The notes below the pieces were generated by a model. The model saw only the letters and a list, made by a program, of their open reading frames with translations, was not told the origin of the DNA and ran no database searches. DNA of 64,000 bases from DATKOF01 sp035524795 (lineage in GTDB: Bacteria; Pseudomonadota; Gammaproteobacteria; Burkholderiales; SG8-41): the NCBI GenBank assembly GCA_035524795.1, contig DATKOF010000012.1, positions 124,001 to 188,000 of the forward strand. Reading direction: 5' to 3'. The position numbers and the translations under genes are program-made. How positions within the stretch are numbered: the stretch's first letter is position 1; every line of letters starts with the position of its first letter. Positions 16,082 through 25,075 of this stretch are shown one piece after another.

Positions 16082-18088
16082 GTGGACTGGCATCCGTGGG
16101 GGCTCGAAGCTCTAACTAAAGCCAAACAGGAAGACAAGCCGATCCTGCTGTCGATCGGCTATTCGGCGTGCCACTGGTGCCATGTGATGGCGCACGAATC
16201 GTTCGAGGACGCGGAGACCGCGGCGCTGATGAACGAACTGTTCGTCAACATCAAGGTGGACCGCGAGGAGCGCCCCGATCTCGACCAGATCTACCAGACC
16301 GCGCACGGCGTGCTGACACACCGCAACGGCGGTTGGCCGCTGACGATGTTCCTGATGCCCGACCAGACGCCGTTTTTCGCCGGCACCTATTTTCCGAAGA
16401 CCGCGCGCTACGGCATGCCCGGCTTCAAGGACGTGCTTGCACAGGTCGCTGCCGCCTACCGCGACAAGCGCAACGAGATCGAACAGCAGAACGAACACCT
16501 GCGTGCGATCCTCGCGCACGCCGAAGTGCCGGCGTCCGACGCGCCGCTGCGGGTGACGCCGCTCGACACCGCGCTGCGCGAACTCAAGGACCATTTCGAC
16601 GAGGAACACGGCGGCCTCGGACGCGCGCCGAAGTTTCCGCATCCGGTCGAATTCAGTTTCTGCCTGCGCCGTGCGCACCTCACGCACGATGACTACGCGC
16701 TTGGCATGGTCAGGAGCACGCTGACCGCGATGGCCGAGGGTGGCATCTACGATCAGCTCGGCGGCGGTTTCTGCCGCTACTCGGTGGATGGCGAGTGGAC
16801 GATCCCGCATTTCGAGAAAATGCTCTACGACAACGCGCTGCTGCTCGCGTTTTATGCGGATGCGTACAGCGACGCGGGGCGCGCCGATCCGCAGCCGCCG
16901 CAATCATCCCCGCAGTCACCCCTTTACCAGCGCGTCGTCGCCGACACCGCGGCGTGGGTGATGCGCGAGATGCAATCCAAAGAGGGCGGTTACTATTCGT
17001 CGCTCGACGCCGATTCCGAACACGAGGAAGGCAAGTTCTACGTCTGGACGCCGGATGAGGCGCGCGCCGCGCTGAGCGCTGAGGAATACGCAGTCGCCGC
17101 ACCGCATTACGGCTTCGACGCGCGGCCGAATTTCGAAGATCAGTGGCATTTGCACGTGACGCGCCCGCTCGCCGCCGTCGCGCAGCAGCTCGGTATTGCG
17201 CCCGAACGCGCGCAGGCGCTGCTCGACGCCGCGCGCGCGAAATTGTTCGCGGTCAGAGAAAAACGCATCCGGCCGGGGCGCGACGACAAGATCCTGACCA
17301 GCTGGAACGCGCTGATGATCAAGGGCATGGCGCGCGCCGCGCGCGCGTTCGATAACCCGGCATGGCTGGCCTCGGCGCGCGCGGCGGCGGAATTCATCCG
17401 CGCTCGGCTGTGGCGCAACGGCCGGCTGCTGGCGACGCACAAGGACGGCCGCTCGCACCTCAATGCCTATCTCGACGACCACGCGTTTCTGCTCGACGCG
17501 CTGTTGGAACTGATGCAGCACGATTTCCGCAACGAAGACCTGCAATGGGCGCGGGAAATCGCCGAGCTGCTGCTCGACCAATTTGAGGACCGCGAACAGG
17601 GCGGGTTCTTTTTCACCAGTCATGACCACGAGACGTTGATCCAGCGCGTGAAGAACGGCCACGACGGCGCGCTGCCGTCGGGCAACGGCGTCGCTGCGGT
17701 CGCGCTACAGCGGCTCGGTCATCTGACCGGCGAGATCCGCTATCTGGAAGCGGCGGAGCGCACGCTGCGTACGTTTAAGCCCGCGCTCGAATTGCACGCC
17801 AGCGCGCATGCCAGCCTGTGTGTTGCGCTCGAAGAATATCTGCAACCGCCGACCGTAGTGATCCTGCGCGGCGAAACTGCGGCGATCGCGCCGTGGCAAA
17901 AGCAATTGAATTCACGCTACCGGCCGCAGACGATGCTGCTGGCATTGCCGGACGACCTGCCGGACTTGCCGCCGACGCTCGACAAACCGCTGCACGGCGA
18001 GGCTTGCGCATACATCTGTCGCGGCACTGCATGTCTGCCCCCTATCAACAGGCTCGACGAGGTGATTGCCGCGCTCGATGCAAATTGA
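16082..18088 (+). CDS. DUF255 / thioredoxin-domain protein (YyaL, SPATA20 family); start disrupted
   Basis: 668 residues from GTG 16082, the first usable start. The N-terminal thioredoxin-like domain has SACHWCHVM (CxxC-type) and MAHESFED; it is followed by VNIKVDREERPDLDQIYQ, GGWPLTMFLMPD, GGGFCRYSVDGEW and an (alpha/alpha)6-barrel region (HFEKMLYDNALLL, ILTSWNALMIKGMA). The role is not settled. The same frame upstream (16028-16081) encodes the conserved family N-terminus HLAQETSPYLQQHANNP, but between the in-frame TGA at 16016 and GTG 16082 there is no ATG, GTG or TTG. An ATG at 16012 is one base out of frame. Confidence 0.85.
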   Translation: MDWHPWGLEALTKAKQEDKPILLSIGYSACHWCHVMAHESFEDAETAALMNELFVNIKVDREERPDLDQIYQTAHGVLTHRNGGWPLTMFLMPDQTPFFAGTYFPKTARYGMPGFKDVLAQVAAAYRDKRNEIEQQNEHLRAILAHAEVPASDAPLRVTPLDTALRELKDHFDEEHGGLGRAPKFPHPVEFSFCLRRAHLTHDDYALGMVRSTLTAMAEGGIYDQLGGGFCRYSVDGEWTIPHFEKMLYDNALLLAFYADAYSDAGRADPQPPQSSPQSPLYQRVVADTAAWVMREMQSKEGGYYSSLDADSEHEEGKFYVWTPDEARAALSAEEYAVAAPHYGFDARPNFEDQWHLHVTRPLAAVAQQLGIAPERAQALLDAARAKLFAVREKRIRPGRDDKILTSWNALMIKGMARAARAFDNPAWLASARAAAEFIRARLWRNGRLLATHKDGRSHLNAYLDDHAFLLDALLELMQHDFRNEDLQWAREIAELLLDQFEDREQGGFFFTSHDHETLIQRVKNGHDGALPSGNGVAAVALQRLGHLTGEIRYLEAAERTLRTFKPALELHASAHASLCVALEEYLQPPTVVILRGETAAIAPWQKQLNSRYRPQTMLLALPDDLPDLPPTLDKPLHGEACAYICRGTACLPPINRLDEVIAALDAN

Positions 18089-18152
18089 CAATGCGGGAAC
18101 GCGTCGGGATAATCGTTTGGCGCGTTGCAACAACCACTTATCCTCGAATCTG

Positions 18153-19319
18153 ATGACCCCCATCCGTTGGTACGGCATTGCTCTGGCGGCGATACTTGCG
18201 TTGACCGGCTGCAACAAGGGCACCGAATCCGGAAGCGCCGCTGAAGTCGTCGTCAGAATCGGTTCGGCGGCGCCGCTGACCGGCCCGCAATCGCATCTCG
18301 GCAAGGACAATGAGAACGGGCCGCGGCTTGCGATCGAAGAATTGAATGCGCAGAACTTCATGATCGGCGGCAAGCGCGCCCGCTTTGAACTCGTCGGCAA
18401 GGACGACCAGGCCGACCCCAAAACCGCGGCGATTGTCGCACAGGAACTGGTCGACGAAAAAGTTTCCGGCGTGATCGGCCATCTCAACTCCGGCACCACG
18501 CGCCCGGCCGCCAGGATCTACAGCGACGCCGGCATTCCCGAAATCACGCCGTCGGCGACCGCAACCGATCTCACGCAGCAAGGCTACAAGACGCTGTTCC
18601 GGATGATGGCCAATGACAGCCGGCAGGGCACGGCGCTCGCCGAATTCGCGGTAAAAAAATTCGGCGCGAAAAAAATTGCGGTCGTCGACGACCGCACCGC
18701 CTACGGACAAGGGCTGGCCGATCATTTCGCCGAAGTCGCAGCGGCGGATGGGGCAACCGTCGTCGACCGCGAGTACGTGGACGACAAGAAAACCGAATTC
18801 CGCGCGATCCTGACAGCGATCAAGAGCAAAAATCCCGATCTGATCTTCTATGGCGGCATGGATACCCAGGCCGGGCCGATGATCGCGCAGCTGAAAACGC
18901 TCGGCATCGGCGCGCAGTTCCTGTCCGGCGACGGCGCGCGCAGCCCGGCCTTCATCCAGCTCGGCGGCGCCGCGACCGAAGGCGCAATCGCCTCGACGCC
19001 CGGCCTGCCGCTGGAAAAAATGCCGGGCGGTGCGGCGTTCGCCGAAAAATTCACCGCCAAATACGGCCCGATCCAGAATTACTCGCCGTTCGCCTACGAC
19101 GCGGTGATGACCCTCGCCGACGCGATGCAGAAAGCGGGGTCGAGCGAACCGGCCAGATATCTGCCCGCGCTCGCCGCAATCAAGCGCGAGGGTGTGACCG
19201 GCCCGATCGAATTCGACGCCAACGGCGACCTCACCAACAGCGCGGTCACCATTTACCAGGTCAAGGACGGCCGCTGGCAGACGCTCGAAGTATTCGGCGC
19301 CGATACCGCAGGGCGGTGA
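18153..19319 (+). CDS. livK: Branched-chain amino acid ABC transporter substrate-binding lipoprotein
   Basis: 388 residues from ATG 18153. A lipoprotein signal ends in ALTGC (Cys20), so the protein is anchored rather than free in the periplasm. It is a periplasmic binding protein of the LivJ/LivK type I fold: VVVRIGSAAPLTGPQSHLGKD, VGKDDQADPKTAAIVAQELV, GVIGHLNSGTTRPAARIYSD, KIAVVDDRTAYGQGLADHF, and TGPIEFDANGDLTNSAVTIY at the end. The order substrate-binding, permease, permease, ATPase, ATPase identifies a complete Liv-type importer. Exact ligand is unproven. Confidence 0.9.
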   Translation: MTPIRWYGIALAAILALTGCNKGTESGSAAEVVVRIGSAAPLTGPQSHLGKDNENGPRLAIEELNAQNFMIGGKRARFELVGKDDQADPKTAAIVAQELVDEKVSGVIGHLNSGTTRPAARIYSDAGIPEITPSATATDLTQQGYKTLFRMMANDSRQGTALAEFAVKKFGAKKIAVVDDRTAYGQGLADHFAEVAAADGATVVDREYVDDKKTEFRAILTAIKSKNPDLIFYGGMDTQAGPMIAQLKTLGIGAQFLSGDGARSPAFIQLGGAATEGAIASTPGLPLEKMPGGAAFAEKFTAKYGPIQNYSPFAYDAVMTLADAMQKAGSSEPARYLPALAAIKREGVTGPIEFDANGDLTNSAVTIYQVKDGRWQTLEVFGADTAGR

Positions 19320-19341
19320 CGGCGATCGATCCAGCAACCGG

Positions 19342-19364
19342 ACGGCACCGCGCGGTGCCGTTTT
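19342..19364 (+). terminator. Weak intra-operon terminator/attenuator between livK and livH
   Basis: A perfect 20-base palindrome (19342-19361) runs into TTTT. The T run is short, so read-through is expected. Such partial terminators between binding-protein and permease genes raise the dose of binding protein; that role is inferred. Confidence 0.6.
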
Positions 19365-19385
19365 AGCGTCGGCGCAAGGGACACC

Positions 19386-20315
19386 ATGGACATCCTTCTG
19401 CAGCAGATCATCAACGGCCTGGTCGCCGGCAGCATCTATGCGCTGGTCGCGCTCGGCTACACGATGGTCTACGGCATCCTCGGCCTGATCAATTTCGCGC
19501 ACGGCGAAGTCGTAATGTTCGGTGCGATGATCGCGCTGTCGGTGATCCAGCTGTTGTTCGGCAGCGGCGTCGCGCTGCCGCCGGCGGTCATCATCGGTCT
19601 CGGACTCGCGGCGGCGATTCCGTCGTGCATGCTGCTCGGCTACACCATCGAGCGCGTCGCCTACCGGCCGCTGCGCCACGCGCCGCGGCTGGCGCCGCTG
19701 ATCACCGCGATCGGGATGTCGATCGTGCTGCAGAACGTCGCGATGATGATCTGGGGCCGCCGCTACATCCCGTTTCCGGCGCTGCTTCCGGTCAACACGC
19801 ACCCGCTCGGCGGCGCGGTGATAACCGACCTGCAGATTTTCATCGTGCTGCTCGCGCTGCTGCTGATGGCCAGCCTCGAATGGCTGGTGCAGCGCACTTC
19901 GCTCGGCCGCGCGATGCGCGCGACATCGCAGAACCCCGCGATTGCCGGCCTGATGGGCATCAACGTCAATACCATCATTTCGATCACGTTCGTGATCGGT
20001 TCCGCGCTCGCCGCCGTCGCCGGCGTCATGGTCAGCGCCTACTACGGGATCGCCCACTACTACATGGGATTCATGCTCGGCCTCAAGGCGTTCACCGCGG
20101 CAGTGCTGGGCGGCATCGGCAACCTGCGCGGCGCGATGGTCGGCGGCGTGCTGCTCGGCTTGATCGAAAGCCTCGGCGCCGGCTACATCGGCGACCTGAC
20201 CGGCGGCGTGCTTGGCAGTAACTACCAGGACGTGTTCGCTTTCTTCGTGCTGATCCTGGTGCTGATCTTCCGGCCAACCGGGCTGCTCGGTGAGCGCATC
20301 GCGGACAGAGCCTGA
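19386..20315 (+). CDS. livH: Branched-chain amino acid ABC transporter permease LivH
   Basis: 309 residues, inner-membrane permease. Seen: MDILLQQIINGLVAGSIYAL, VALGYTMVYGILGLINFAHG (LivH signature), RPLRHAPRLAPLITAIGMSI, AMRATSQNPAIAGLMGINV (cytoplasmic coupling region), GLKAFTAAVLGGIGNLRGAM and about eight hydrophobic segments. The gap to livM, normally a few bases, is 438 bases here because of the GxxExxY cassette. Confidence 0.95.
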   Translation: MDILLQQIINGLVAGSIYALVALGYTMVYGILGLINFAHGEVVMFGAMIALSVIQLLFGSGVALPPAVIIGLGLAAAIPSCMLLGYTIERVAYRPLRHAPRLAPLITAIGMSIVLQNVAMMIWGRRYIPFPALLPVNTHPLGGAVITDLQIFIVLLALLLMASLEWLVQRTSLGRAMRATSQNPAIAGLMGINVNTIISITFVIGSALAAVAGVMVSAYYGIAHYYMGFMLGLKAFTAAVLGGIGNLRGAMVGGVLLGLIESLGAGYIGDLTGGVLGSNYQDVFAFFVLILVLIFRPTGLLGERIADRA

Positions 20316-20319
20316 AAAT

Positions 20320-20721
20320 ATGGAACCGCAGATAAACGCTGATGAACGCCGATCGGAACTCAACGCCCTGACCGAGAAAATCATCGGGTGCGCCTATCAT
20401 GTCGCGAATGTTCTTGGTTGCGGATTTCTTGAAAGGGTTTATGAAAATGCGCTGACGATAGAATTGCGCAAGGCGGTGATCGAGGTTGCGCAGCAATATG
20501 GTGTCCAAGTCCATTACGAGGAAAATATCGTTGGGGAATATACGGCTGACCTGCCGGTTGAACGCAAAATCGTCGCGGAACTTAAAACGACGAAGGTTCT
20601 TGACGATATCCATGCCGCCCAATGCCTGAACTACCTGAAAGTAACCGGCTTGACCGTTTGTCTGCTGATTAATTTCGGCAGACCGAAAATCGAAGTTAAA
20701 CGGATCGTAAACGAGTTTTAA
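20320..20721 (+). CDS. GxxExxY protein (PD-(D/E)XK nuclease-like fold)
   Basis: 133 residues from ATG 20320. It carries the name motif GFLERVY (Gly35, Glu38, Tyr41), Asp77 in YTADLPV and Glu87-x-Lys89 in VAELKT, a complete PD-(D/E)XK-type set, so a nuclease-like fold is likely. Biological function is unknown. The first 11 residues (MEPQINADERR) are encoded by the left inverted repeat. The cassette splits livH from livM. An alternative start (GTG 20290) would overlap livH and lacks support. Confidence 0.87.
   Translation: MEPQINADERRSELNALTEKIIGCAYHVANVLGCGFLERVYENALTIELRKAVIEVAQQYGVQVHYEENIVGEYTADLPVERKIVAELKTTKVLDDIHAAQCLNYLKVTGLTVCLLINFGRPKIEVKRIVNEF
20324..20353 (+). repeat. Left inverted repeat of the GxxExxY cassette
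   Basis: Begins AACCGCAGATAAACGC. Its reverse complement matches 20721-20750 at 24 of 30 positions. It is coding, giving the N-terminus of the GxxExxY protein. It belongs to the same family as the arms of the element at 30697-30787. Confidence 0.85.
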
Positions 20722-20750
20722 TCCGTGTTTATCTGCGTCCATCTGCGGTT
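20721..20750 (-). repeat. Right inverted repeat of the GxxExxY cassette
   Basis: Begins ATCCGTGTTTATCTGCG and ends ATCTGCGGTT. It starts at the last base of the GxxExxY stop codon and ends three bases before the livM ATG, so the cassette fills the livH-livM gap almost exactly. Confidence 0.85.
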
Positions 20751-20753
20751 ACC

Positions 20754-21836
20754 ATGACTTTTTCTGATCGCTGGCAGAGTCTCAAACGCGATCCGCGCAT
20801 CGCGTGGGGCGCGTACGCCGCGCTCGCGCTGGTGCTCGTCACACTGCCTTTTCTGGTTGGCGCCACCGCTGGCAACGCGTGGGTGCGCATTCTCGCCTCG
20901 GTGCTGCTCTACATCATGCTCGCGCTCGGCCTCAACATCGTGGTCGGTTTTGCCGGCCTGCTCGACCTCGGTTACGTCGCGTTCTACGCGGTCGGCGCCT
21001 ACTGCTATGCGCTGCTCGCTTCGCCGCATTTCGGTCTGCATCTGCCGGGATGGCTGCTGCTGCCGGCGGGCGCGCTGGTGGCCGGCGCGTTCGGCGCGCT
21101 GCTCGGCGCACCGACGCTGCGGCTGCGCGGCGATTACCTTGCGATCGTCACGCTCGGCTTCGGCGAAATCATCCGCATCTTCCTCAACAACCTGAACGCG
21201 CCGGTCAACATCACCAACGGGCCGCAGGGCATCGACCGCATCGACCCGCTTCAGTTCGGCGCGTTTTCACTGGCACAATCGCACGACCTGCTCGGAGTCG
21301 CGGTGCCCGGGCTCTACGCCTATTACTATCTGTTTCTGCTGCTGGCGCTGGCGGTAGTTTTCGTTTCGCTGCGGCTCGAGAATTCGCGCATCGGCCGCGC
21401 CTGGGTCGCGATCCGCGAAGACGAGGTCGCGGCCGCTGCGATGGGCATCAACACGCGCAACATCAAGCTGCTGGCGTTCGCGATGGGCGCGACTTTCGGC
21501 GGACTGTCGGGCGGACTGTTCGCCAGCTTTCAGGGCTTCGTCAGTCCCGAGAGCTTCACGCTGATCGAATCGGTGATGATCCTGTGCATGGTGGTGCTCG
21601 GCGGCATGGGGCATATTCCAGGCGTCGTGCTCGGCGCGGTGCTGCTGGTGGTGCTGCCGGAGGCGCTGCGCTATACCGGCGATTTGCAGAGCGCGCTGTT
21701 CGGCCGCGTTTTCGTCGATCCGTCCGACCTGCGGCTGCTGCTGTTCGGGCTGGCGCTGGTCGGCGTCATGCTGCTGCGGCCGTCCGGCCTGTGGCCGTCG
21801 CCGATTCGCCGGCGCGAATTTGCGGCGACCGAATAA
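20754..21836 (+). CDS. livM: Branched-chain amino acid ABC transporter permease LivM
   Basis: 360 residues, second membrane subunit. Seen: LGLNIVVGFAGLLDLGYVAF (LivM signature), APTLRLRGDYLAIVTLGFGE, NITNGPQGIDRI, LENSRIGRAWVAIREDEVAA, FAMGATFGGLSGGLFASFQG, and SVMILCMVVLGGMGHIPG. About eight to nine membrane helices. The ATG follows the right arm of the GxxExxY cassette by three bases and has no ribosome binding site of its own in view, so the insertion may reduce LivM translation. Confidence 0.95.
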   Translation: MTFSDRWQSLKRDPRIAWGAYAALALVLVTLPFLVGATAGNAWVRILASVLLYIMLALGLNIVVGFAGLLDLGYVAFYAVGAYCYALLASPHFGLHLPGWLLLPAGALVAGAFGALLGAPTLRLRGDYLAIVTLGFGEIIRIFLNNLNAPVNITNGPQGIDRIDPLQFGAFSLAQSHDLLGVAVPGLYAYYYLFLLLALAVVFVSLRLENSRIGRAWVAIREDEVAAAAMGINTRNIKLLAFAMGATFGGLSGGLFASFQGFVSPESFTLIESVMILCMVVLGGMGHIPGVVLGAVLLVVLPEALRYTGDLQSALFGRVFVDPSDLRLLLFGLALVGVMLLRPSGLWPSPIRRREFAATE

Positions 21837-21838
21837 CG

Positions 21839-22606
21839 ATGGAAGCGCTGCTCTCGATCACCGGCGTCAGCAAGCACTTCGGCGGCGTCGCCGCGCTCGC
21901 CGATGTCAGCCTCGCCATCGAACGCGGCACGATCTTCGGCCTGATCGGACCCAACGGCGCCGGCAAGACCACACTGTTCAATGTGCTGACCGGCCTCTAC
22001 ACGCCCGACGGCGGCGAGTTCACGTTCGACGGCGCGCGCGTCGCCGACCTGAAACCGCACCGGATGGCGGCGCGCGGCATCGCGCGCACCTTCCAGAACA
22101 TCCGGTTGTTCGCCAACATGACCGCGCTCGAAAACGTGATGGTCGGGCGTCACGCGCGCACGCGCGCCGGCGTGTTCGGCGCGATCGTGCGCGGCCGCGC
22201 GGCGCGCGCCGAGGAAACCGCGATTGCGGCGCACGCGCACGAATTGCTCGATTACGTCGGCATCGCAGCGCGCGCCAACGACCTCGCGAAAACCCTGCCG
22301 TACGGAGACCAGCGCCGGCTCGAAATCGCGCGCGCGCTGGCGACCGAGCCGAAGCTGCTCGCTCTCGACGAGCCGGCCGCCGGCATGAACGCGACCGAGA
22401 CCGGCGCGCTGCGGCAACTGCTCGAACACATCCGCGCCGACGGCACGACGATCCTGCTGATTGAACACGACGTGAAACTGGTGATGGGGCTGTGCGACCG
22501 CGTCGCGGTGCTCGACTACGGCAGGAAGATCGCCGAGGGCACGCCGCGCGAAGTGCAGCGCGACCCGGCCGTCATCGAAGCTTATCTGGGGGGCGCCCTT
22601 GCTTGA
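21839..22606 (+). CDS. livG: Branched-chain amino acid ABC transporter ATPase LivG
   Basis: 255 residues from ATG 21839, two bases after the livM stop. Full ABC signature: Walker A GPNGAGKTT, Q-loop in RTFQNIRLF, the LivG-type linker YGDQRRLEIARAL in place of LSGGQ, Walker B KLLALDEPAAGMN, and H-loop IEHDVKLVMGLCDR. The C-terminal REVQRDPAVIEAYLG is typical of LivG. It works as a heterodimer with LivF. Confidence 0.95.
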   Translation: MEALLSITGVSKHFGGVAALADVSLAIERGTIFGLIGPNGAGKTTLFNVLTGLYTPDGGEFTFDGARVADLKPHRMAARGIARTFQNIRLFANMTALENVMVGRHARTRAGVFGAIVRGRAARAEETAIAAHAHELLDYVGIAARANDLAKTLPYGDQRRLEIARALATEPKLLALDEPAAGMNATETGALRQLLEHIRADGTTILLIEHDVKLVMGLCDRVAVLDYGRKIAEGTPREVQRDPAVIEAYLGGALA

Positions 22607-23309
22607 AGTCAGGGGCCTGCGCGTTGCCTATGGCGGCATCAACGCGGTGAAGGGCGTCGACCTCGACGTGAAGGCCGGCGAAATGGTGGCGCTGATCGGC
22701 GCCAACGGCGCCGGCAAAACCACCATATTGAAAGCACTGACCGGCCTAGTCACACCGGCCGCCGGCCGCATTCAGTATAATGACATTGAAATCACGGCGT
22801 TGCCGACGTTCCGCCGGGTTGAGCTCGGGCTCGCGCTGGTGCCGGAAGGGCGCGGCATCTTCGGCCGGCTCAGCGTGCAGGAAAATCTGGAGCTCGGCGC
22901 TTATCACCGCCGGCGCGGCGGCGACGGTGCGATCGCTGCCGATCTGGAGCGCATCTATCAGATGTTTCCGCGGCTGGCCGAGCGGCGTGCGCAGGCGGCG
23001 GGCACGCTGTCCGGCGGCGAACAGCAGATGCTGGCGCTCGGCCGCGCGCTGATGAGCCGCCCGCAATTGCTGCTGCTTGACGAGCCGAGCATGGGACTCG
23101 CGCCGCTGATGGTGCGGCAGATATTCGAGACCGTTCGCGCAATCGCCAGGGAGGGGACCACGGTGCTGTTGATCGAACAAAACGCCCAGCGCGCGCTTGA
23201 AATTTCGCAGCGCGGCTATGTAATGGAAAGCGGCGCGATCGTGCTCAGCGGTGAATCGGCACAATTGCTCGCCGACCCGCGCGTGAAGAGCGCCTATCTC
23301 GGCGAATGA
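22599..23309 (+). CDS. livF: Branched-chain amino acid ABC transporter ATPase LivF
   Basis: 236 residues from TTG 22599, overlapping livG by eight bases. Seen: Walker A GANGAGKTT, Q-loop region VPEGRGIFGRLSVQENLELG (LivF-type), signature LSGGEQQMLALGRAL, Walker B LLLLDEPSMGLAP and IEQNAQRALEISQRGYVME. It completes the five-gene importer. Confidence 0.95.
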   Translation: MLEVRGLRVAYGGINAVKGVDLDVKAGEMVALIGANGAGKTTILKALTGLVTPAAGRIQYNDIEITALPTFRRVELGLALVPEGRGIFGRLSVQENLELGAYHRRRGGDGAIAADLERIYQMFPRLAERRAQAAGTLSGGEQQMLALGRALMSRPQLLLLDEPSMGLAPLMVRQIFETVRAIAREGTTVLLIEQNAQRALEISQRGYVMESGAIVLSGESAQLLADPRVKSAYLGE

Positions 23310-23316
23310 TCCGCAC

Positions 23317-25068
23317 ATGAAGATCGAGTCCCGGATCCGGAACGCTCTGCTGATCGGCGCGGCGGCGCTGTTGATCGCAGTGCTGTGGTTTCTCTACACC
23401 AAAACCCAGGCGATCGATCTGCGCGGCCGCGACGAAATGCTCGGCCTGTTGCGCGAGCTGAAGGACATCGACACGCGCTGGGACATCGACGTGCTGCGCG
23501 CACACGACGATCCTGCCGCCAACGGCGCGCCGGTTCCCGACCGCGGCGCCGATGCCGCCAAGGCGCTGCAGCAGCTGATCGATGCTGATTCGCATATCCA
23601 CAGCGCGGCGCTGGCGGCGGCGCTGCCCGAACTGAAAACCGCAGTCGAGCAAAAATCCGGGCTGATGGAAAAATTCCGCGCCGCGAACGGCGCCGCCAGG
23701 GAAGCGCTGCGGACCGTCCTCAACAACGCGCCCGGGATCAATGCGCGGCTCGGCGGCATGCGCAAACATTCGCTGATGTTCGAACAGTCGCTGCGCATGC
23801 TGAGCACCGCGGCCCCGCAATACTATCTGCTGGCGCGGGATCCGCAGCAGTCGCAGCTTCAGGTCGCGGCGTCGCAGTTGCAGTACGCGCAGGTGCCGGA
23901 CGAACTGCGCGAAGCGACACACGCGCTCGACACGGCGGTCCAATCCCTGCTCAACAGCGCGCGCGACACGCAGCAGCTGGCGGCGCAGCTGGCGGTGACA
24001 ACAGCCGGGGCGCGGCTCGACAGCGCGGCGTTCGCGTTGACGCGCGAAGTCGAGAACGCGCTCGACGAAAAGGAGCGCTACCGCGCCTATCTGGTCGCCT
24101 ATGCCGGCGCGCTCTTGATCCTGATCGCGTGGCTCGGTTTCAAACTGAAGACCGCGTACGAGGGGCTCGAGCAGCGCGTGCAGGAACGCACCCGCGAATT
24201 GTCGGCGGCGCTGCAGCACCTGAAGGAATCGGAGACGCAGCTGATTCAATCCGAGAAGATGGCGGCGCTCGGCCAGATGGTGGCCGGCATCGCGCACGAG
24301 ATCAACACGCCGCTCGCCTATGTCAAGAACAGCCTCGGCACGGTCGCCGGCAAGCTGCCCGATATCGCGACGGTCATCGCCGACTGCGAAAAACTGCTGG
24401 CGCTGCTGCAGGCCGGCGCCGGCGCAAATGCCGACGAACTGGCGCGGCAGTTCGCGACAGTCTCGGCGCAGATCGCGCAGTTGCAGCAGCAGCGCGTGCT
24501 TGCGGAGCTCGGCGGGCTGGTCAACGACGGGCTTTACGGCACCGGCCAGATGGCCGAAATCATCGGCAACCTGAAGGACTTCAGCCGCCTCGACCGCAGC
24601 AAGGTCACGAGCTTCAACCTGAACGATGGCCTGAACAGCACATTGCTGCTCGCCAAGCACCTCCTTAAAAATATCACCGTCAACCGGCGTTTCGGCGAAA
24701 TTCCGGCCGTCATCTGTTCGCCGTCACAGATCAATCAGGTGTTCCTGAACCTGATCACCAACGCGGCGCAGGCGATGGAAGACGGCAAGGGCGCGATCAC
24801 ACTGACCACGCGCCGCGACGGCGACGGCGTCGCCGTCGAGGTGGCGGACAGCGGCAAAGGCATTCCGCCTGAAGTGCTGCCGAAGATTTTCGATCCGTTC
24901 TTCACCACCAAGGAGGCCGGCAAGGGCACCGGCCTCGGGCTGTCCATCTCGTACAAGATCATTCAGCAGCACGGCGGCCGCATCAACGTCGAATCGCAGC
25001 CCGGCGCCGGCACCCGCTTCACGCTGTGGCTGCCGCTGCAGCCGCCGGCGGAAACCGCGCCCGTCTGA
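23317..25068 (+). CDS. Membrane sensor histidine kinase with periplasmic helical domain
   Basis: 583 residues. TM1 about 8-26, a long periplasmic all-helical region to about 250 (DAHL-like, low sequence specificity), TM2 about 258-278, a coiled linker, H-box ALGQMVAGIAHEINTPLAYV (His327), a helical insert, then HATPase: N-box INQVFLNLITNAAQAM, DSGKGIPPEVLPKIFDPF, KGTGLGLSISYKI. It starts seven bases after livF and eight bases before a Ser/Thr kinase with receiver domains, which is its likely phosphorelay partner. The signal sensed is unknown; a link to amino acid uptake is a guess from position. Confidence 0.9.
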   Translation: MKIESRIRNALLIGAAALLIAVLWFLYTKTQAIDLRGRDEMLGLLRELKDIDTRWDIDVLRAHDDPAANGAPVPDRGADAAKALQQLIDADSHIHSAALAAALPELKTAVEQKSGLMEKFRAANGAAREALRTVLNNAPGINARLGGMRKHSLMFEQSLRMLSTAAPQYYLLARDPQQSQLQVAASQLQYAQVPDELREATHALDTAVQSLLNSARDTQQLAAQLAVTTAGARLDSAAFALTREVENALDEKERYRAYLVAYAGALLILIAWLGFKLKTAYEGLEQRVQERTRELSAALQHLKESETQLIQSEKMAALGQMVAGIAHEINTPLAYVKNSLGTVAGKLPDIATVIADCEKLLALLQAGAGANADELARQFATVSAQIAQLQQQRVLAELGGLVNDGLYGTGQMAEIIGNLKDFSRLDRSKVTSFNLNDGLNSTLLLAKHLLKNITVNRRFGEIPAVICSPSQINQVFLNLITNAAQAMEDGKGAITLTTRRDGDGVAVEVADSGKGIPPEVLPKIFDPFFTTKEAGKGTGLGLSISYKIIQQHGGRINVESQPGAGTRFTLWLPLQPPAETAPV

Positions 25069-25075
25069 GGCGACG

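Noticed and set aside
18138..20384. A 748-codon minus-strand open frame opposite livK and livH
   Set aside because: Composition is typical of an antisense shadow; the plus strand encodes clear transporter proteins.
20804..22606. A plus-strand frame running from within livM through livG as one 600-residue protein
   Set aside because: The first part is an out-of-frame reading of livM rich in Arg and Ala. LivG proper starts at ATG 21839.
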